Of a stretch of DNA of 64,000 nucleotides, positions 1 through 11,793 are shown piece after piece. The number at the start of each line of letters is the position of its first letter. The first letter of the stretch is position 1. Location: the NCBI GenBank assembly GCA_026027325.1, contig JAMSLZ010000006.1, forward strand, positions 2,418,001 to 2,482,000. Direction: 5' to 3'. Below the pieces are notes generated by a model, which had not been told where the DNA came from, made no database searches, and saw nothing but the letters and a program-made list of their open reading frames with translations. The translations under genes and the position numbers were made by a program. This DNA comes from Actinomucor elegans (Eukaryota; Mucoromycota; Mucoromycetes; Mucorales; Mucoraceae).

Positions 1-433
1 ATTAATTAGGCGCGTCATTAAACCGGAATCGGGCGAAAAATGTAACATAGTTTTTACACTTGTCGGAAACACACAACTGGATTCTGCAATTATAAACGTT
101 ATTAATTTATTAAATTGGGCGAAAGAAATAGAGAACAAAACATGATATGATCAGGTTTATCAGATTGGCCAACATCTCTGGGCCCAGACTTAGTTTACTA
201 AAGAACCTTCTCTATTGTGACACTGCTAAATCAGCTATAATTATATCTGTCAAAAACTATAATGAATGCTCATAGAAAAGAGTATTGTTAAATCAAGTTA
301 ATTATACATTTAAAATGACACTTGGTAAGACCTTTTCAGTTAGAAGTTATTTACATAATTTAAGATAATATATTAGATACTGGAATAATGGTTTGACAAA
401 TGGGGAAAGGTGTTAATGAAACTGGCTGCAAGT
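1..433. other. Intergenic/3' flank, no gene seen
   Basis: AT-rich sequence downstream of the Kelch membrane-protein gene. No open frame or RNA gene is recognisable. It probably contains that gene's 3' UTR. Confidence 0.6.
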
Positions 434-3400
434 TTACTTCTTGGGGAATGTATTATTGTGCTCGTTAAGGTCGTACGAATCGGCTAAACGAGGCTGATAT
501 ACATCTCTTGGTGGAGTAAACACGGTACCTGATGGTCTTCTATCAATACCTGTATTTGAGGGCTCGTTCGCCTTGTAGCCATTTTGAGCCAGCTCAAATT
601 CTTCGTTTACGTGATCATCACCCAAAACTGAATCTGTTTCTTTTTTGGGTTTGATACCACCAAAGCTGCTGCGTCTTCTCTCTTGGTTGCCTCGTTCAAC
701 AGCTTGATGGAGAGATCGGAAGACTTCGTCGTTCAAGTAATAAGACTTCAATAAAAGCTCCATTAATTGTAAACGTTCTTCTACATGCTGTACTCTGCTT
801 TCTTGGCTCATTGCTTCTTCGGCCGCGGAAGGTACATTTCCACCAACAGGACCATATGGATGAGTACTTCTGAATACAGTACTTAATCTGGTACTGACAG
901 GACTAACCAACGGAACAGGTGTTCCCATTCGATCAAAATAACTTGCCAACCGATTTGTGAGCTTCATTTTCAAATTGCCAAATGACCAACGGTGAACAAT
1001 ACCCCAAGGGGACTGAGGACGGAAACCGAAGAGAATTGTTTGTAGAGCAATGAACAGACCTAGCACACCACCTGCTTGAGCGAATGCGTTAAGTAACGTA
1101 AAAACTTTCTGCTCCCTATTTATGTTGATTGTGAATGATTTTGGTTGAATTGTGATTTGAGAGATAGGGAAGCCGCCTGTGATCTGGCTGACGTTTTGAG
1201 GTGCATCTTTGAATTGACTAGTAATTGTTAAACTTTTGTCATAATTCGAAGAGAATCCAATGTAATTCCATCCATCATTGGGCTTCAGCGTTTCCTTCTG
1301 TATAAGGGTATAAGAAGCAGTTGTCTGTACTTTTTGCTTTAGAATGAAAGAGTTTTCTACCACATTAGAAGATTGCTCTGCTGAATACCACTGTCTTAGC
1401 TGAATCCGGTCTAAATTGTTGACTATTGATTCGTTCCCAAGTTTATATGCGTCAATATTAGGATCATATCCAGGAGCGTACATATCAACATATATAACTG
1501 CGTCCATAATACTAAGTGTTGGAGGAGCAAATAAGTAGAACTGAATTTTTGTACTTTTAGAGTCCGCATAGCCATATTTGTCATCTAGAATGTAAAAAGA
1601 AGGACCTGGCAAGAACAAGAAGCAAGTAACCGATCCAAGTTTGTCAAGATATTGGGGAGAGTGCAAGCTCATGTCAAGTGGGGTTATAAATTGAGAACAG
1701 TCGGTACCATTACGGAACCTACATAAAACGAACAAATCTTCTGGTATAGTGTCATTAAATCCATCATAGCAAAAGCGAACATCTGTACAATTATGTAGCT
1801 GTTATTAATTCAGGATGAAGTTTTTTAAATATGCGAGCGTACCTGGAGCGAGGACTCTGTCTGTGGGTGTTTTTATCTCCTGAATTGCGATAGGACTGTT
1901 TACTGACTTATATATAACATATGCAACGAATGCAAGGAATAAAAAGAGCAGTATGAAACGCACAAGAAGTCTTGCTGTCTCCGCCCATAAAGGCTCACCC
2001 GACCTTGAATGAGGATGCATGTAAGTTAAAAAAGTACTTCATCTTTAAACTACAATAAGTCTTACCTTGGGTTCCAAATCATTTCATTTTGGATATAATT
2101 TGCTATTTTTTTGGTTGAAGGAACATATTTCCATAGTAGAGCCAAAATAATCGCTAAAATGAGTACGCATGCGACTACGATTCCGGCAATTGCTCCATCA
2201 CTAAGGCCTCTGCTTTCGCTTCTGAGAGATGCTTGATCGATTTCAGGGTTATTTGTAAACCATTGCAACTTGCTTGAATTTATGGAATCGTCGGAAGTAG
2301 GCAAATTTATAAGAACTCCAATATCACCCGCGTACATATCTGCCATTTTGCCTATTAAACCAACTTTTTTTAGATCAAAGTAATGTCAAACAACGTAATA
2401 ATAAGTTACCTGTGGCAACTATAAGTTTTGAGTTTTGAAACAAAGTCATGGTACCATGAGCAAAAGGAATAGGCGAGGGCCCCAAAATCGGCACATCTAC
2501 CCATGACCACGTTTTAGTATCAAGAATGGCCATTTTAGATACACTCTGTCCTTCATAAGAAGTAAAAATGACCCTTTCGTCAGCACCACCTACAAAAGAA
2601 AAACATAAAGACATGTTAAGAAAAATTAATAGAGTACATTTGAAAAAGTAACTTACCGCCATAATAGTAAATAGTAGTTTTATCAGGACCTAGATAATAG
2701 ATCAAAAAATGTCAATCACTTTTACATTTTGTAGTTGGCGATCAAAATACTACCTAAAGCACTTGAAGCGGCAACTCTGGCTTCTGGCGGTGAACCTGAT
2801 ATACTCTGGTTGTATATCCTGTTATTAGTGGTGTCAAACAATGTCACTTGATCTGTTGGGTACATCATGCCGTCTATATCGTTGAAGCCAAAGGCAATCA
2901 CTATCAATCCATTACTTTTTTTTTTCCAAGATGTAAAAGACAGTTAGCTATTAGTCATATATAGTGTAGTGGGATCTGCTGGACTTACGGTAACATTTGA
3001 GCGGACCCTCCCACATTAGATATACTCAGGTTTGGATTGCGAGACGTCAGATTGATAACAGAAGACGTGTTTTTAAGATCAAATCTGTAGATGTCAATAG
3101 CTGGTTCTGGTGGCAGTGGCACACCATTTTCACTGTAATATTCCATACCACCAATCAGATAGATAGTATCAGATTGAGGTGAAATCGCTGTAGTAAATGA
3201 TGTCCTGGTAGTAGGAAGAGATCGAAATGTTGTGTTCGAAAGTTGTGGATAAGTCCAGGTGTTACTTGTAGTATCATAAAAACCTAGTCCTGCAGGAAGC
3301 ATAGTTCTATTTGAACTAGAAATATTGTATGATTGATATTCAGTGTTGATAGCTACAATCGTTTTGTCATCAGGCAAAGCATAGCCTGCGCAAGGGGAAC

Positions 3401-3668
3401 AAGGATGTGATCCTTGAGGCGTTGTGGTATCAGGTACCAGCGTCCCATTTGGTGTGAAGGATAAAATTAACAAATCATCTTGATGACCTGACTGTGAGTT
3501 ATCAAACGAAATCTCCCCTCCAAACACATAAATCTTGTCTCCAATAGCAGCACTTCCAGCACTAATTCTAGATTGCACAACTATTTCATGTTCAGGGTCG
3601 CCATAGTATGCAAACACAATTGATATGAACAAAAAAAAGGTAAATGTTCTCAAAAGCCGCACTATCAT
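434..3668 (-). CDS. Kelch-repeat ectodomain, multi-pass membrane protein
   Basis: Seven exons on the minus strand: 3668-2989, 2914-2754, 2689-2657, 2589-2410, 2351-2066, 2003-1843 and 1782-434. They join in frame to 949 residues. The N-terminus has a signal peptide (about residues 1-20, ending ISIVFA). A Kelch beta-propeller follows (about 30-390), with typical blades such as KIYVFGGE, TIYLIGGMEYY and NGLIVIAFG. A transmembrane helix lies at about 403-427 (AIAGIVVACVLILAIILALL), a GEPLWAET motif and second helix at about 455-480, a beta-rich segment with several N-glycosylation sequons, a third helix at about 730-755, and a cytoplasmic tail with a predicted coiled stretch. Kelch propellers mediate protein contacts, so a cell-surface sensor or adhesion role is inferred only. 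The 62-nt intron joining the Kelch half to the GEPLWAET half preserves phase and restores an Arg-Ser-Gly junction. If that intron were not used, the Kelch half would stop at 2062 and the rest would be a separate gene. Confidence 0.75.
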
Positions 3669-4218
3669 TTCGGAAGAGAAAATTTAAAGAGATACAAAGA
3701 AAAGGAGTGCTTAAATACATAATGAATAGTGCCCTGTATTTATAGAGATCAATAATGAAAAACAAGGTGCTAATGACTTGCGGCTAAGCCTGTATATACT
3801 GGTTAAAAATAAACTTAATAGGCTTAGATATTAACCATCTTGTACTCCAAACAGAGGTGTTCAGGTGCAGCTATTCAGAGACCAGTTTCCATATTATGAT
3901 AATGTTAAGCCTCATTGTTGTATGTTCTCGACTGTAAGAGAGCAAGCTCGTGATCCAAATATGAATAATTTGTAAAAGAACAAATGATTTTGCTTCGGTA
4001 TAAACCAAAATTCAACCTCCCAGAAGCATTAGTATATTCTTTCAGAGGTTGAATCATTTAAAAAGACAAGCCTTACCCCATCTTGTTAAATGATAAACAA
4101 AGCTGATACAGGACTGTTATTTTTACGCCCATAATAACAATGATGATGGTTTCATCTCATCACAATAACCTCTTTCTTTCTTTACTTCCTTTTCCTTGAT
4201 TGTAAAGAACGAGCAGAC
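3669..4218. promoter_or_regulatory. Divergent intergenic region
   Basis: This 550-bp AT-rich gap separates two divergently transcribed genes, the Kelch membrane protein (minus) and the MYSM1-like gene (plus). It must hold both promoters. A pyrimidine-rich run (about 4165-4195) lies just before the plus-strand start. No specific binding site is identifiable by eye. Confidence 0.5.
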
Positions 4219-7143
4219 ATGGAAGACTCTTCTCATGAGTTGATTGATCAAATGATGGCGGAAGAAAGGTATTGTTATGGATTTGAAATCATGCCAGGCA
4301 ACACGCCTTCCTCTGAAGAGTCAAGAAACAACCAAGAAATCACTACCAGTTCGTCCCAGGTATATCCTTCATCATTTGGCACGAAGGATCAAGCCGATAC
4401 AACCAAAGTATTAACTGAAGGGTCATCTTTGTCTCTCTCCGGCCAGAATAACGTCACAGAAACAAGTAAGGTGCCAATGTCAAAATGAAAAAAAAAAACC
4501 AGGTGTAACATTAGGTATTTATAGTCAATCAGAACGAAAGGCCCATAATCTCTCCCACTTCAACTCATAAAATGCGATGGTCTTCCGAAGAACTCAATCT
4601 GTTAGTAGAAGGCGTAGTAAGTACATCAAGTCCAAGGCTCAATAATGCGTTGCTAATAGTAAATTTGGCGTGTTTTAGAAACTTTTTGGCTATGGAAAAT
4701 GGGAAGCTATATCCGGACACGTAAAATCTCGAACTTCTCTACAGTGTAAGAACCGTGCACGTCAAAATCCAAAGCTTTTCTCGGTAAGAGTAGTCTATTT
4801 TTGCTTGCTTAACTAGTTTTGTACTAATCAGAAACATCTTAGGTGGATGAGAACGTTACACATAAGCCTCCAAACTCAAACATCACAGGAGAAAGTGTCT
4901 CTTATAGTAACGCGCCTGAATCAGCGGCTTATGCGTCAAATTCTTATGTCAATGTGATCCCAGAAAGCATTGTAGCACCTATTGTACCAGTGGACGTTTC
5001 TATAGACCCTTCTTACGTCCCAACATCTTTTCCAATCAGCACTACACAGCCAGTGCCTTGTGAAATGATCGCAAAGACGATTGATTTTGATAACTTGGAC
5101 AAAACTACAGTTACCGATTGTATCACCACCAAAGCGCCGTTATCAGCATCATTAGAAGGTACAGATGCAAACAAAGAAGATTCTCTACTTGAAAATGAGA
5201 CAACTGTAAGATACATCCTCAGATAATAATTTCTCGATGTATAAACGTATTGATTAATTCATGAATGATAGAAGGTGCAAACAGATCAGATAACTGAACA
5301 CGAAAGGCTTTCAAACGCAGAATGGTTTACTGAAGGAAAGCCTTCCAAGACACCCGAACGATATATGAGGATTCGAAACCATATCCTTGCTTGCTGGGAA
5401 AACACTCGCCCAAATTATCTTACCAAAGTAGCAGCAAGAACAACCTTGGTTGATGGTGGAGACGTTAATGCTATAGGAAGGGTTCACTCCTACCTTGAGA
5501 GCATCAAAGCTATCAATGTTGGTTGTGTGAGCACTGCCAAAAGGCCTTTTCCTCGATTGCCACGTCAGAACAATGGCAGGTAGTAATAAAGTCCATAATA
5601 ATATGTATGGAACTGATATCAACGCTTTACAGTAATCTTTCCAAAAGCAAAAAGCCAAAGAAAGCACCTGGATATTATTGGTATGCTTCCCCAGACAGTA
5701 GTGGGAATATATCGTTAATTTCAAAAAAATCGATTAACTAACATATTCTCATAAAAAGGGCTGATATAGATGACGAAGATCCTATTAAAGACGATCCGAG
5801 ATCAAATATCATTAAAAGTGGTAATATAATCCTTCATGTTCGTTCATTCCAATTATAAACTAATTATTCCTTGCAACTTGAAGATGGAAAATCTCGGCCA
5901 AAGCGATCAGTCAAAAAAAGAGAGACTTTTTACAGCGAAGACCATGAATCTGGATTCAATAATGATCAATTTCGACTTGTGCCAGTAGGATATTATCCTA
6001 ATCAGGCTACTGCACCGTTCTCGGTTGATATAACTAGTGATTCATTGGTAATAAACGCTTCTAGATCCTTCAATATAGAAAATACCACTAATTAACTGGT
6101 TTCTTTCATAGCTCGTCATGGAGTTTCACTCTCATCTCGCATATACAGAGATCATTGGATTATTGGGAGGCCGAGTTGTGCAAGATGAAAATGGATCAAA
6201 ACAACTCAAAGTCGAATACGTCTTTCCTTGCCGTAGTACCAGTACAGGCATTCAGGTATCAGTCTACCCCCTTTACTTTATATAATGATCACACAAGCTA
6301 AATTTCATGCTTCAATAGTGTGAAATGGACCCAGTTTCCGAAATGGATGCTCGCGAAGTATTCGAAAAAAAGGGTCTGCAAGTTGTTGGCTGGTACCATT
6401 CGCATCCAACGTTTGAACCTGAGCCTAGCATTAGAGATATTGAAAACCAAGCGTCTTACCAGGTAGATTCGCATTATGTACTAGAGTATACATATTATGT
6501 ATACTAATAGATCTTGTTGCTTCATCTAAGGACCTCTTCCGTGATGATGTATCTGGCATTGAACCTTTCATTGGAATCATTATCACACCTTATAACTCGG
6601 CAGTCGTTTCGGATAGATCTCAAATCCAGTTCATTCATATTAGCAATCGCTGGAGCTCAAACAATAGCTACCGTATGTAAAAGAACCGAACAGTGTATGA
6701 ACATAATATGAAATGTTTAATATTTCTATCAGGACTACCATTCGCTTGTGTTCACAAAGTAACGCAATGTCAAGTCGTATCTAAAGATATATTAGATATA
6801 TTTCATGGACTTCTTTTAGAGTACCGCAACTATGAACAGTAAGCATGTATATAAATTTGTGAGGTTCCATCTAACATGTTTTTTTTATAGTAAGATTGAT
6901 ATGAGTCTGAACTTTGGATCTATGACTCGAGTCGAAAAACTGATGAGCTCTTTACAAAAACACCTGTTCATGAACCCTGAAAACAACCAGCGTTTCTTGG
7001 AGCAGTCAAGAAGAATGATTCAAGACGTTTATATCAATAACAATGGAACCTTGTTCGAAAGTAACAATGCTCAAAAGGACCAATTAACTCAAGATTCAAA
7101 CCAAAACAACATGGAGAATACTGTCGCATCTCTGGCCATCTAG
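4219..7143 (+). CDS. MYSM1-like SANT-SWIRM-JAMM deubiquitinase
   Basis: Thirteen exons: 4219-4465, 4525-4616, 4679-4783, 4843-5205, 5272-5579, 5633-5680, 5759-5820, 5884-6047, 6112-6255, 6319-6462, 6531-6672, 6733-6838 and 6891-7143. They give 725 residues in frame. In order there is a disordered N-terminus, a Myb/SANT domain (about 97-148, [18 protein letters not shown] then [10 protein letters not shown]), a Ser/Thr-rich linker, a SWIRM domain (about 280-365, [20 protein letters not shown]), a basic linker and a C-terminal MPN domain from about 464. The JAMM zinc site is complete: Glu476, His538, His540 in HSHP, Ser548 and Asp551. The domain order SANT-SWIRM-MPN is that of metazoan MYSM1/2A-DUB, which removes ubiquitin from histone H2A at chromatin, so a nuclear metalloprotease is expected. 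Substrate is inferred from the family. The 3' end faces the SLC35 gene 76 bp away. Confidence 0.88.
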
Positions 7144-7219
7144 TTTTGCCAGCCCTTTATTATGTATAAAGTTTCTCTAAGTCTGGTATTCAGTTTATGT
7201 AATAAATGAACCATTATCA

Positions 7220-8465
7220 TTATAGCTTTACTTCCTTAGATCTTATATAAGCATAAAAACTTGAGCCTGCCAATGTTATGAATATACCAGATACATTCTA
7301 TAAATAAGGTGTGAGTGTCATTGAATTCTGCTATTTTTTTCCAGCTTACTATTAATGTGATAGGGTTTCCAAAGATCACAGTAGCTACCAGTGGCTGGAG
7401 AGCAGCCTAAAGTTTAAATTCTTAGCATATTTTTAATACAATTAATCTTTAAATTTACCTTTGTAACGCTGGTCACAGCTACAGTGATAGGTGATGTGTA
7501 CATAAGTAATATCAACATGGCCACGTTGATGCTAAGTCCAGTTAGCGCAGTAATCGCTAATTGCAACCAAAACCCAAACTCGTCCAGGAACCAAACGGTC
7601 TTTAAGACAGTTTTGAATTCGCCAGATAGTATAACAAGAGGCACCATTATAGCAATAGACATGATAGTATTGTATTGAATAACAGACCTAAATATCCTTT
7701 TTTAGTATAATAGATATATGAAAATACAAAAAAAAAAAAAAAAATCCTATACCAAAAATCATTTCTCAAGGCAATCAAAGTCTTTTTCAAATAGATCCCA
7801 TACATAGCTACAATCGCTGGCCAAGCTAAACAATAAAACGCGCCTACCCACGAGAAATTAAGATATCCCATTGATCCTACAGTCGTTCCAAAGATAATGA
7901 CGATGCATGCTGAATTGACACGTTGTGAAGTCTCCACTCTAAGCATCAAGTACGAAAACAGTATAGAAAACGCGACTGAAAGCGAATGAGCGAATTGATA
8001 CGCGGTTGTTTCAACATGCTGCAAGAACAGAGGATTATAAATAATGACACACATATAGACGATAGTAAGTGGCGCTACACGGATCGCCACTGTTGAGTCC
8101 CATTTCAGAGCTGGGATACGAGCATAGGGAGAACGACTGTATAAAAAATGCGAGTTTGAGTATGGTGGAAACTATTCACTGGCGCTCAAGAGTACTCACA
8201 ATGGTTTAAATAGGCTCCACAAAGCCATGCATATTAATGAAATGACAAGCTGGAATAATACAGTAAAAAAAGGGTATGGGAACTTGTATTCGGAATAAGT
8301 AAAGAGTAATTTGTTGATGAAGGTGACTAATATAGATATAGTAATGTACGAGGATGTTGTGATTAATAGGATTCCATTTGAATTAATAAAATATCTTCCG
8401 CCTCCGCTGCCTTTGTTTGAGAGGGTGCTTGCCGGTAATGGCAATCCTCCAAATGTATTTGACAT
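7220..8465 (-). CDS. GDP-fucose-type nucleotide-sugar transporter (SLC35C-like)
   Basis: Five exons: 8465-8200, 8136-7753, 7687-7459, 7406-7350 and 7297-7220. They give 337 residues in frame, the usual length for the drug/metabolite transporter superfamily. About ten hydrophobic helices are visible. The central NPLFLQHVETTAYQFAHSLS resembles the NLCLKYVEVxFYNxARSLT signature of SLC35C1, and the C-terminal half has YTSPITVAVTSVTKAALQ and VIFGNPITLINVSGIFITLA. Such proteins exchange nucleotide sugars for the nucleoside monophosphate across the Golgi membrane. GDP-fucose is the best guess but the exact sugar cannot be fixed from sequence. Mucoralean cell walls contain fucose, which makes this plausible. 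The last intron is easily missed; without it the C-terminus would lose its final helix. Confidence 0.8.
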
Positions 8466-8613
8466 TATATCGGTCTAGATCAACCAAGAGAGGAAAAAAG
8501 AAACAGTCAATATGGACAAGACAAAAAAGGTTCGGGCACGAAAAGCTGGGTATAGAAGTTTGGAGAGTAGTGCTGGGCGCTAATAAGCGCAAAGTATTTG
8601 CTCTTCAGAATGG

Positions 8614-8638
8614 AAAAAAAAAAAAAAAAAAAAAAAAA
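8614..8638. repeat. Poly(A) tract, 25 bp
   Basis: An uninterrupted run of A followed by G then AAACC. It could be a decayed retroposon tail or simple slippage. Confidence 0.8.
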
Positions 8639-8857
8639 GAAACCTCTAATTATCAATGTCTATTCTCCAACAAAGATTATAATAAATGCAATAGTTCATT
8701 TATTATGAAGTGCTAATCAGATGCGACATGTGGGAATCAGAACGAATTTCATAGATTAATTCATCTGTTCTGCAGGAAGTATGTGATCTATTGACATTCA
8801 TTATTATATAGTATATTCGCCGTGTGTTAATTAAATAAAGGTTCAGATGCACTCAGT

Positions 8858-8922
8858 AGTTCATTTTGGATATATGCTAGTTTTCATATACGATATTAAA
8901 TTAATATCGACTGAGAAACGAG
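8858..8922 (+). repeat. Dispersed intergenic repeat, copy 1
   Basis: Shows the family's left motif (TTCATTTTGGATATATGCTA) and a diverged core (ATACGATATTAAA then TCGACTGAGA). Confidence 0.5.
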
Positions 8923-9019
8923 ATGTCAGGATCACTTTTAAAAAATTTAAAGACATTCTTTTACATTGCCTTCACACTTCGTCAAATCATTCAGCATATA
9001 AATAAAGGGATCAACATTT

Positions 9020-9620
9020 TACAAACGTGATCCTTCTTACATTCATTTTACCTACTGGATACAACATTCATATGTCACCTATTTCCTCAAATGTGTCAAA
9101 GACTCCGATATGGAAACATTGTTCCCGTGCCGGTGATACGTTGATTTGCAAAGCATTTAAGGTTCCCAAACGAGAAGTTCTTCAATGCAATCTAACCCAG
9201 AAACGTTCAAAAAAAGGGCCTCAAGCTTTTATCTTTCTGTCATTCTCGCGTATCGGTAGACCCAATCATCTGGACTACCCTTGAACTTATACATAATGTA
9301 ACCAATGTATCCGTTGGGGCCTAGGGTTGCTAATGAGTAACTATCCAATACCTTGTCCCAAATACCCTTCCGCTACATTCAATAAGAAACACGTAGCTCA
9401 ATGCCTCAATATGTACAATAAGCTACAAGTGCCAGCTACCTCGGAAGCCCTTCTTATTCTTCCTTTTGAATTTATTTCCGTCCTGGTAAACCACGCTTCA
9501 GCGCTATCAATTCTTTGCCCAACATTAATATTATATATGTTATTGGAACTTGACTATCTTCACTTCAATCAACATACACCTCCACTTCCTTCATCCCCAG
9601 GAAGAACTATCGTATATTAG
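9020..9620 (+). pseudogene. Decayed reverse-transcriptase-type retroelement remnant
   Basis: Two overlapping coding-like stretches in different frames (about 9027-9284 and 9327-9620) have no proper start and are separated by stops. The second reads KKHVAQCLNMYNKLQVP and later LLELDYLHFNQHTPPLPSSP. From memory this resembles the C-terminal end of mucoralean non-LTR reverse-transcriptase proteins (a HCLNMH motif, then LxELDYxQHDK and a proline-rich end). The stop codon ends at 9620. The remainder of the element is not visible, so it is a 5'-truncated, frame-broken fossil. Identification rests on recalled motif similarity only. Confidence 0.4.
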
Positions 9621-10358
9621 TTAAATGATTTTTATAATGCCAAGAATTTTTTAAGGTATGGTTTTCAATCCAGCTTTGTTACTAAGAGTTCTAAATATAT
9701 AGTTGTATTGCGATATAAAAATAAATGTGTCCCGAGTTAACGAGTTTAAAGCAAACTCCAGCCACCAGATTAAGCACGGTTCGGCTATCGGAAGCCTACA
9801 TCTCTCTCTCTCTTCTTGCTGTTGGTATTGAATAGACAATTGGATTTTTGTTCTTAAAATGACTTGTTCGAGGCTTAGTTACGCTTAATAGGCGAAGAAC
9901 GATAATAGCCTTTATGTTGCATGCTTGGCCTGATGATCTATTGATTGTTCAAACGATCCTTTTTTAATGCTACATCTGATTGCTACTGCCATCTCCAAAA
10001 TAAACTGCCTCATCTATTTAAACTTTTATTTGCCTGCATCTATAAATTTTTAAATGTAAAAAAGCGAAAGGTTCATATCTCTTTTTTTTTGTATATATCT
10101 AAAAAGATTTAGACATAGCTCGGGGCCTCTTACTAAGCCTTGAAGCCTTCAACAGATCATTTTCTTGCTCCATCCACAGAACAGTAAATGGAAGGTTCGC
10201 AAAAGTATAGTGAAGTCATAGTTTCGATTTTTCCCGCCTATCCGTATTTAGTGATGATTCAGTAAAAATGACAGCCGTGTTTGTATGTAATAAGCTTTTT
10301 GTGTTTTATTTCTTAAAATAATAATAATGTATATGCATTGATATCTGTATTAACTAAA
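9621..10358. other. Intergenic, no gene seen
   Basis: AT-rich sequence between the retroelement remnant and the 3' end of the aspartic-protease-like gene. Nothing else can be supported. Confidence 0.5.
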
Positions 10359-11793
10359 TTATTTGGCTGTAATCTTTACGCCTTCTACACCATTTACAGG
10401 CAATGCTAAGCCAGTTTTAAGACGATCGTAACTGAATACTGTGTAGAAGTTTTCAATGAAGCTGGTGCCGAGTTGCCATTTGTTTCTGGGCTCAGTATCA
10501 GATGTGGAAACAGCGATTTTGGCTGTGCAGATCTTTCCATCGTCTTCTGTGGGAGTGGTCCAGGCACTGACTGGAATAGTAACATCAAACTTTTTAAAAG
10601 AAATCTGCAGGTCTTTGGCATTGCAGCATTCGAATTCGTATTGTTTGCTCTCTTCGTTGTAAGTAGCACCTAAACCTGCATGTATCTGGGCAATATCATC
10701 ATGAGGAGCTTCAATGAATTTAACACTAGTTTCAAATGAAGCAAGAGTCTTGTCAAACTTGAAATCAACTACGCCATCAATCTTGATGCATGACAGCTCT
10801 GTCTTCCAGAAAGGTGATTCACCATAGTCACAAGTAGGAAGGTCAAGCCAAGCAATATCTCCAGAGAAAGCGTTTTTGTCGATACCAATAGACAACTCGC
10901 AAAGTTTTCCAACATTCTTACGGGCTTCTAAACTTCTTTTGAAGGAACTTCGTCGTGGACCAATTGCTACAGAGTTGTATCTGTTCACTCTTCTTTTAGT
11001 TAACGCAGAGGATTCGGTTTCATTGTTAAATGAACCACCCAATCCCAGGATACCAGCTATTGAAGAGAAAGGTTGAGTATACTCCATAAGTGGTTAATGA
11101 GGTAACTTACAATAATCCACATCGCAGTCAAATCCTTGCACAGAAGTTGCTTTGACGAATTCAAAATTATTTAAATGGGCATTACCAAATTGGAGTTCAT
11201 CCTATCAAGATTTTTAAGTTTAATATGTATGTTTATATAATGAATCCAGGCGGCATAAGGTTACCTCATACAATTCACCATCAACTAGTTTTCCGTCTCC
11301 ATAGTCTAGATGTCTTTTCTTGTGAAGCTTTTTACTTGTTGAAGACTTGCCAGCGTGATACAAAGGATCTTTACGGGATGTACAAAATTCATCATGACAC
11401 TTTCAAAAAATTCTTTTAGTAAACTTCATTCAACTATTACTCTAAAACAAATTACCATAATACCAGCAGTCCAGGTTTCGCTTGAACTTGTGTCAATAAG
11501 TAAGGAAGATTTTTGCTCAGGAGTACCTATAGTTATGATTAGAATTTTATATATAAAGAGTCACAACTAAAAGTTTACCGAAGCCGACTTCAGCAACCCA
11601 CTATAATATGTTTGAGATATGTTAATAAAAAAAATAAGAATATGTTTGTAGAATAGATACATACAGAAGATACAGTATCTCCACAAGGGAAAGTGAGAGC
11701 GCCTTGATAGTTGGTATAGTCAGAGTCCTCTGTAGGGTAAGCCAATACAGCAGTAATTGCCGCAGAAATGACAAATAGAGTTTGGGTTTTCAT
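10359..11793 (-). CDS. Secreted pepsin-family (A1) protein, second catalytic Asp replaced
   Basis: Six exons: 11793-11665, 11600-11579, 11526-11456, 11399-11265, 11201-11111 and 11056-10359. They give 381 residues in frame. A signal peptide (about 1-18, ending AVLA) is followed by a short pro-like segment. Pepsin-fold landmarks appear in order: the first active-site loop LLIDTSSSETWTAG with Asp62, a flap-region YGDG, the DYSGILGLGG loop, and the C-terminal FIENFYTVFSYDRLKTGLA. At the second active-site loop, where the family has DTG(T/S), this protein reads ASFETSVKFIEAP with Glu258 in place of Asp. The A1 mechanism needs both aspartates, so the product is probably inactive or greatly impaired and may act as a binding or wall protein. 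Exon phases agree throughout, so this is an intact gene and not a decayed one. Confidence 0.8.

Larger units (their letters stand above)
8466..9008. other. Promoter region of SLC35 gene plus repeat copy
   Basis: No gene is seen. The segment holds a 25-bp A tract (8614-8638) and one copy of the dispersed repeat (about 8858-8922). Confidence 0.5.

Noticed and set aside
2021..2062. Treating the Kelch half (stop at 2062) and the ORF starting at 2020 as two separate genes
   Set aside because: A GT-AG intron 2065-2004 joins them in phase and makes an Arg-Ser-Gly junction; the total of all seven exons is an exact multiple of three. Kept as an open alternative in the findings.
5523..5741. Alternative frame in the MYSM1 gene with a CEHC zinc-finger-like string
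   Set aside because: It would break the join from the SWIRM exon; the chosen splice sites close the full 725-residue frame.
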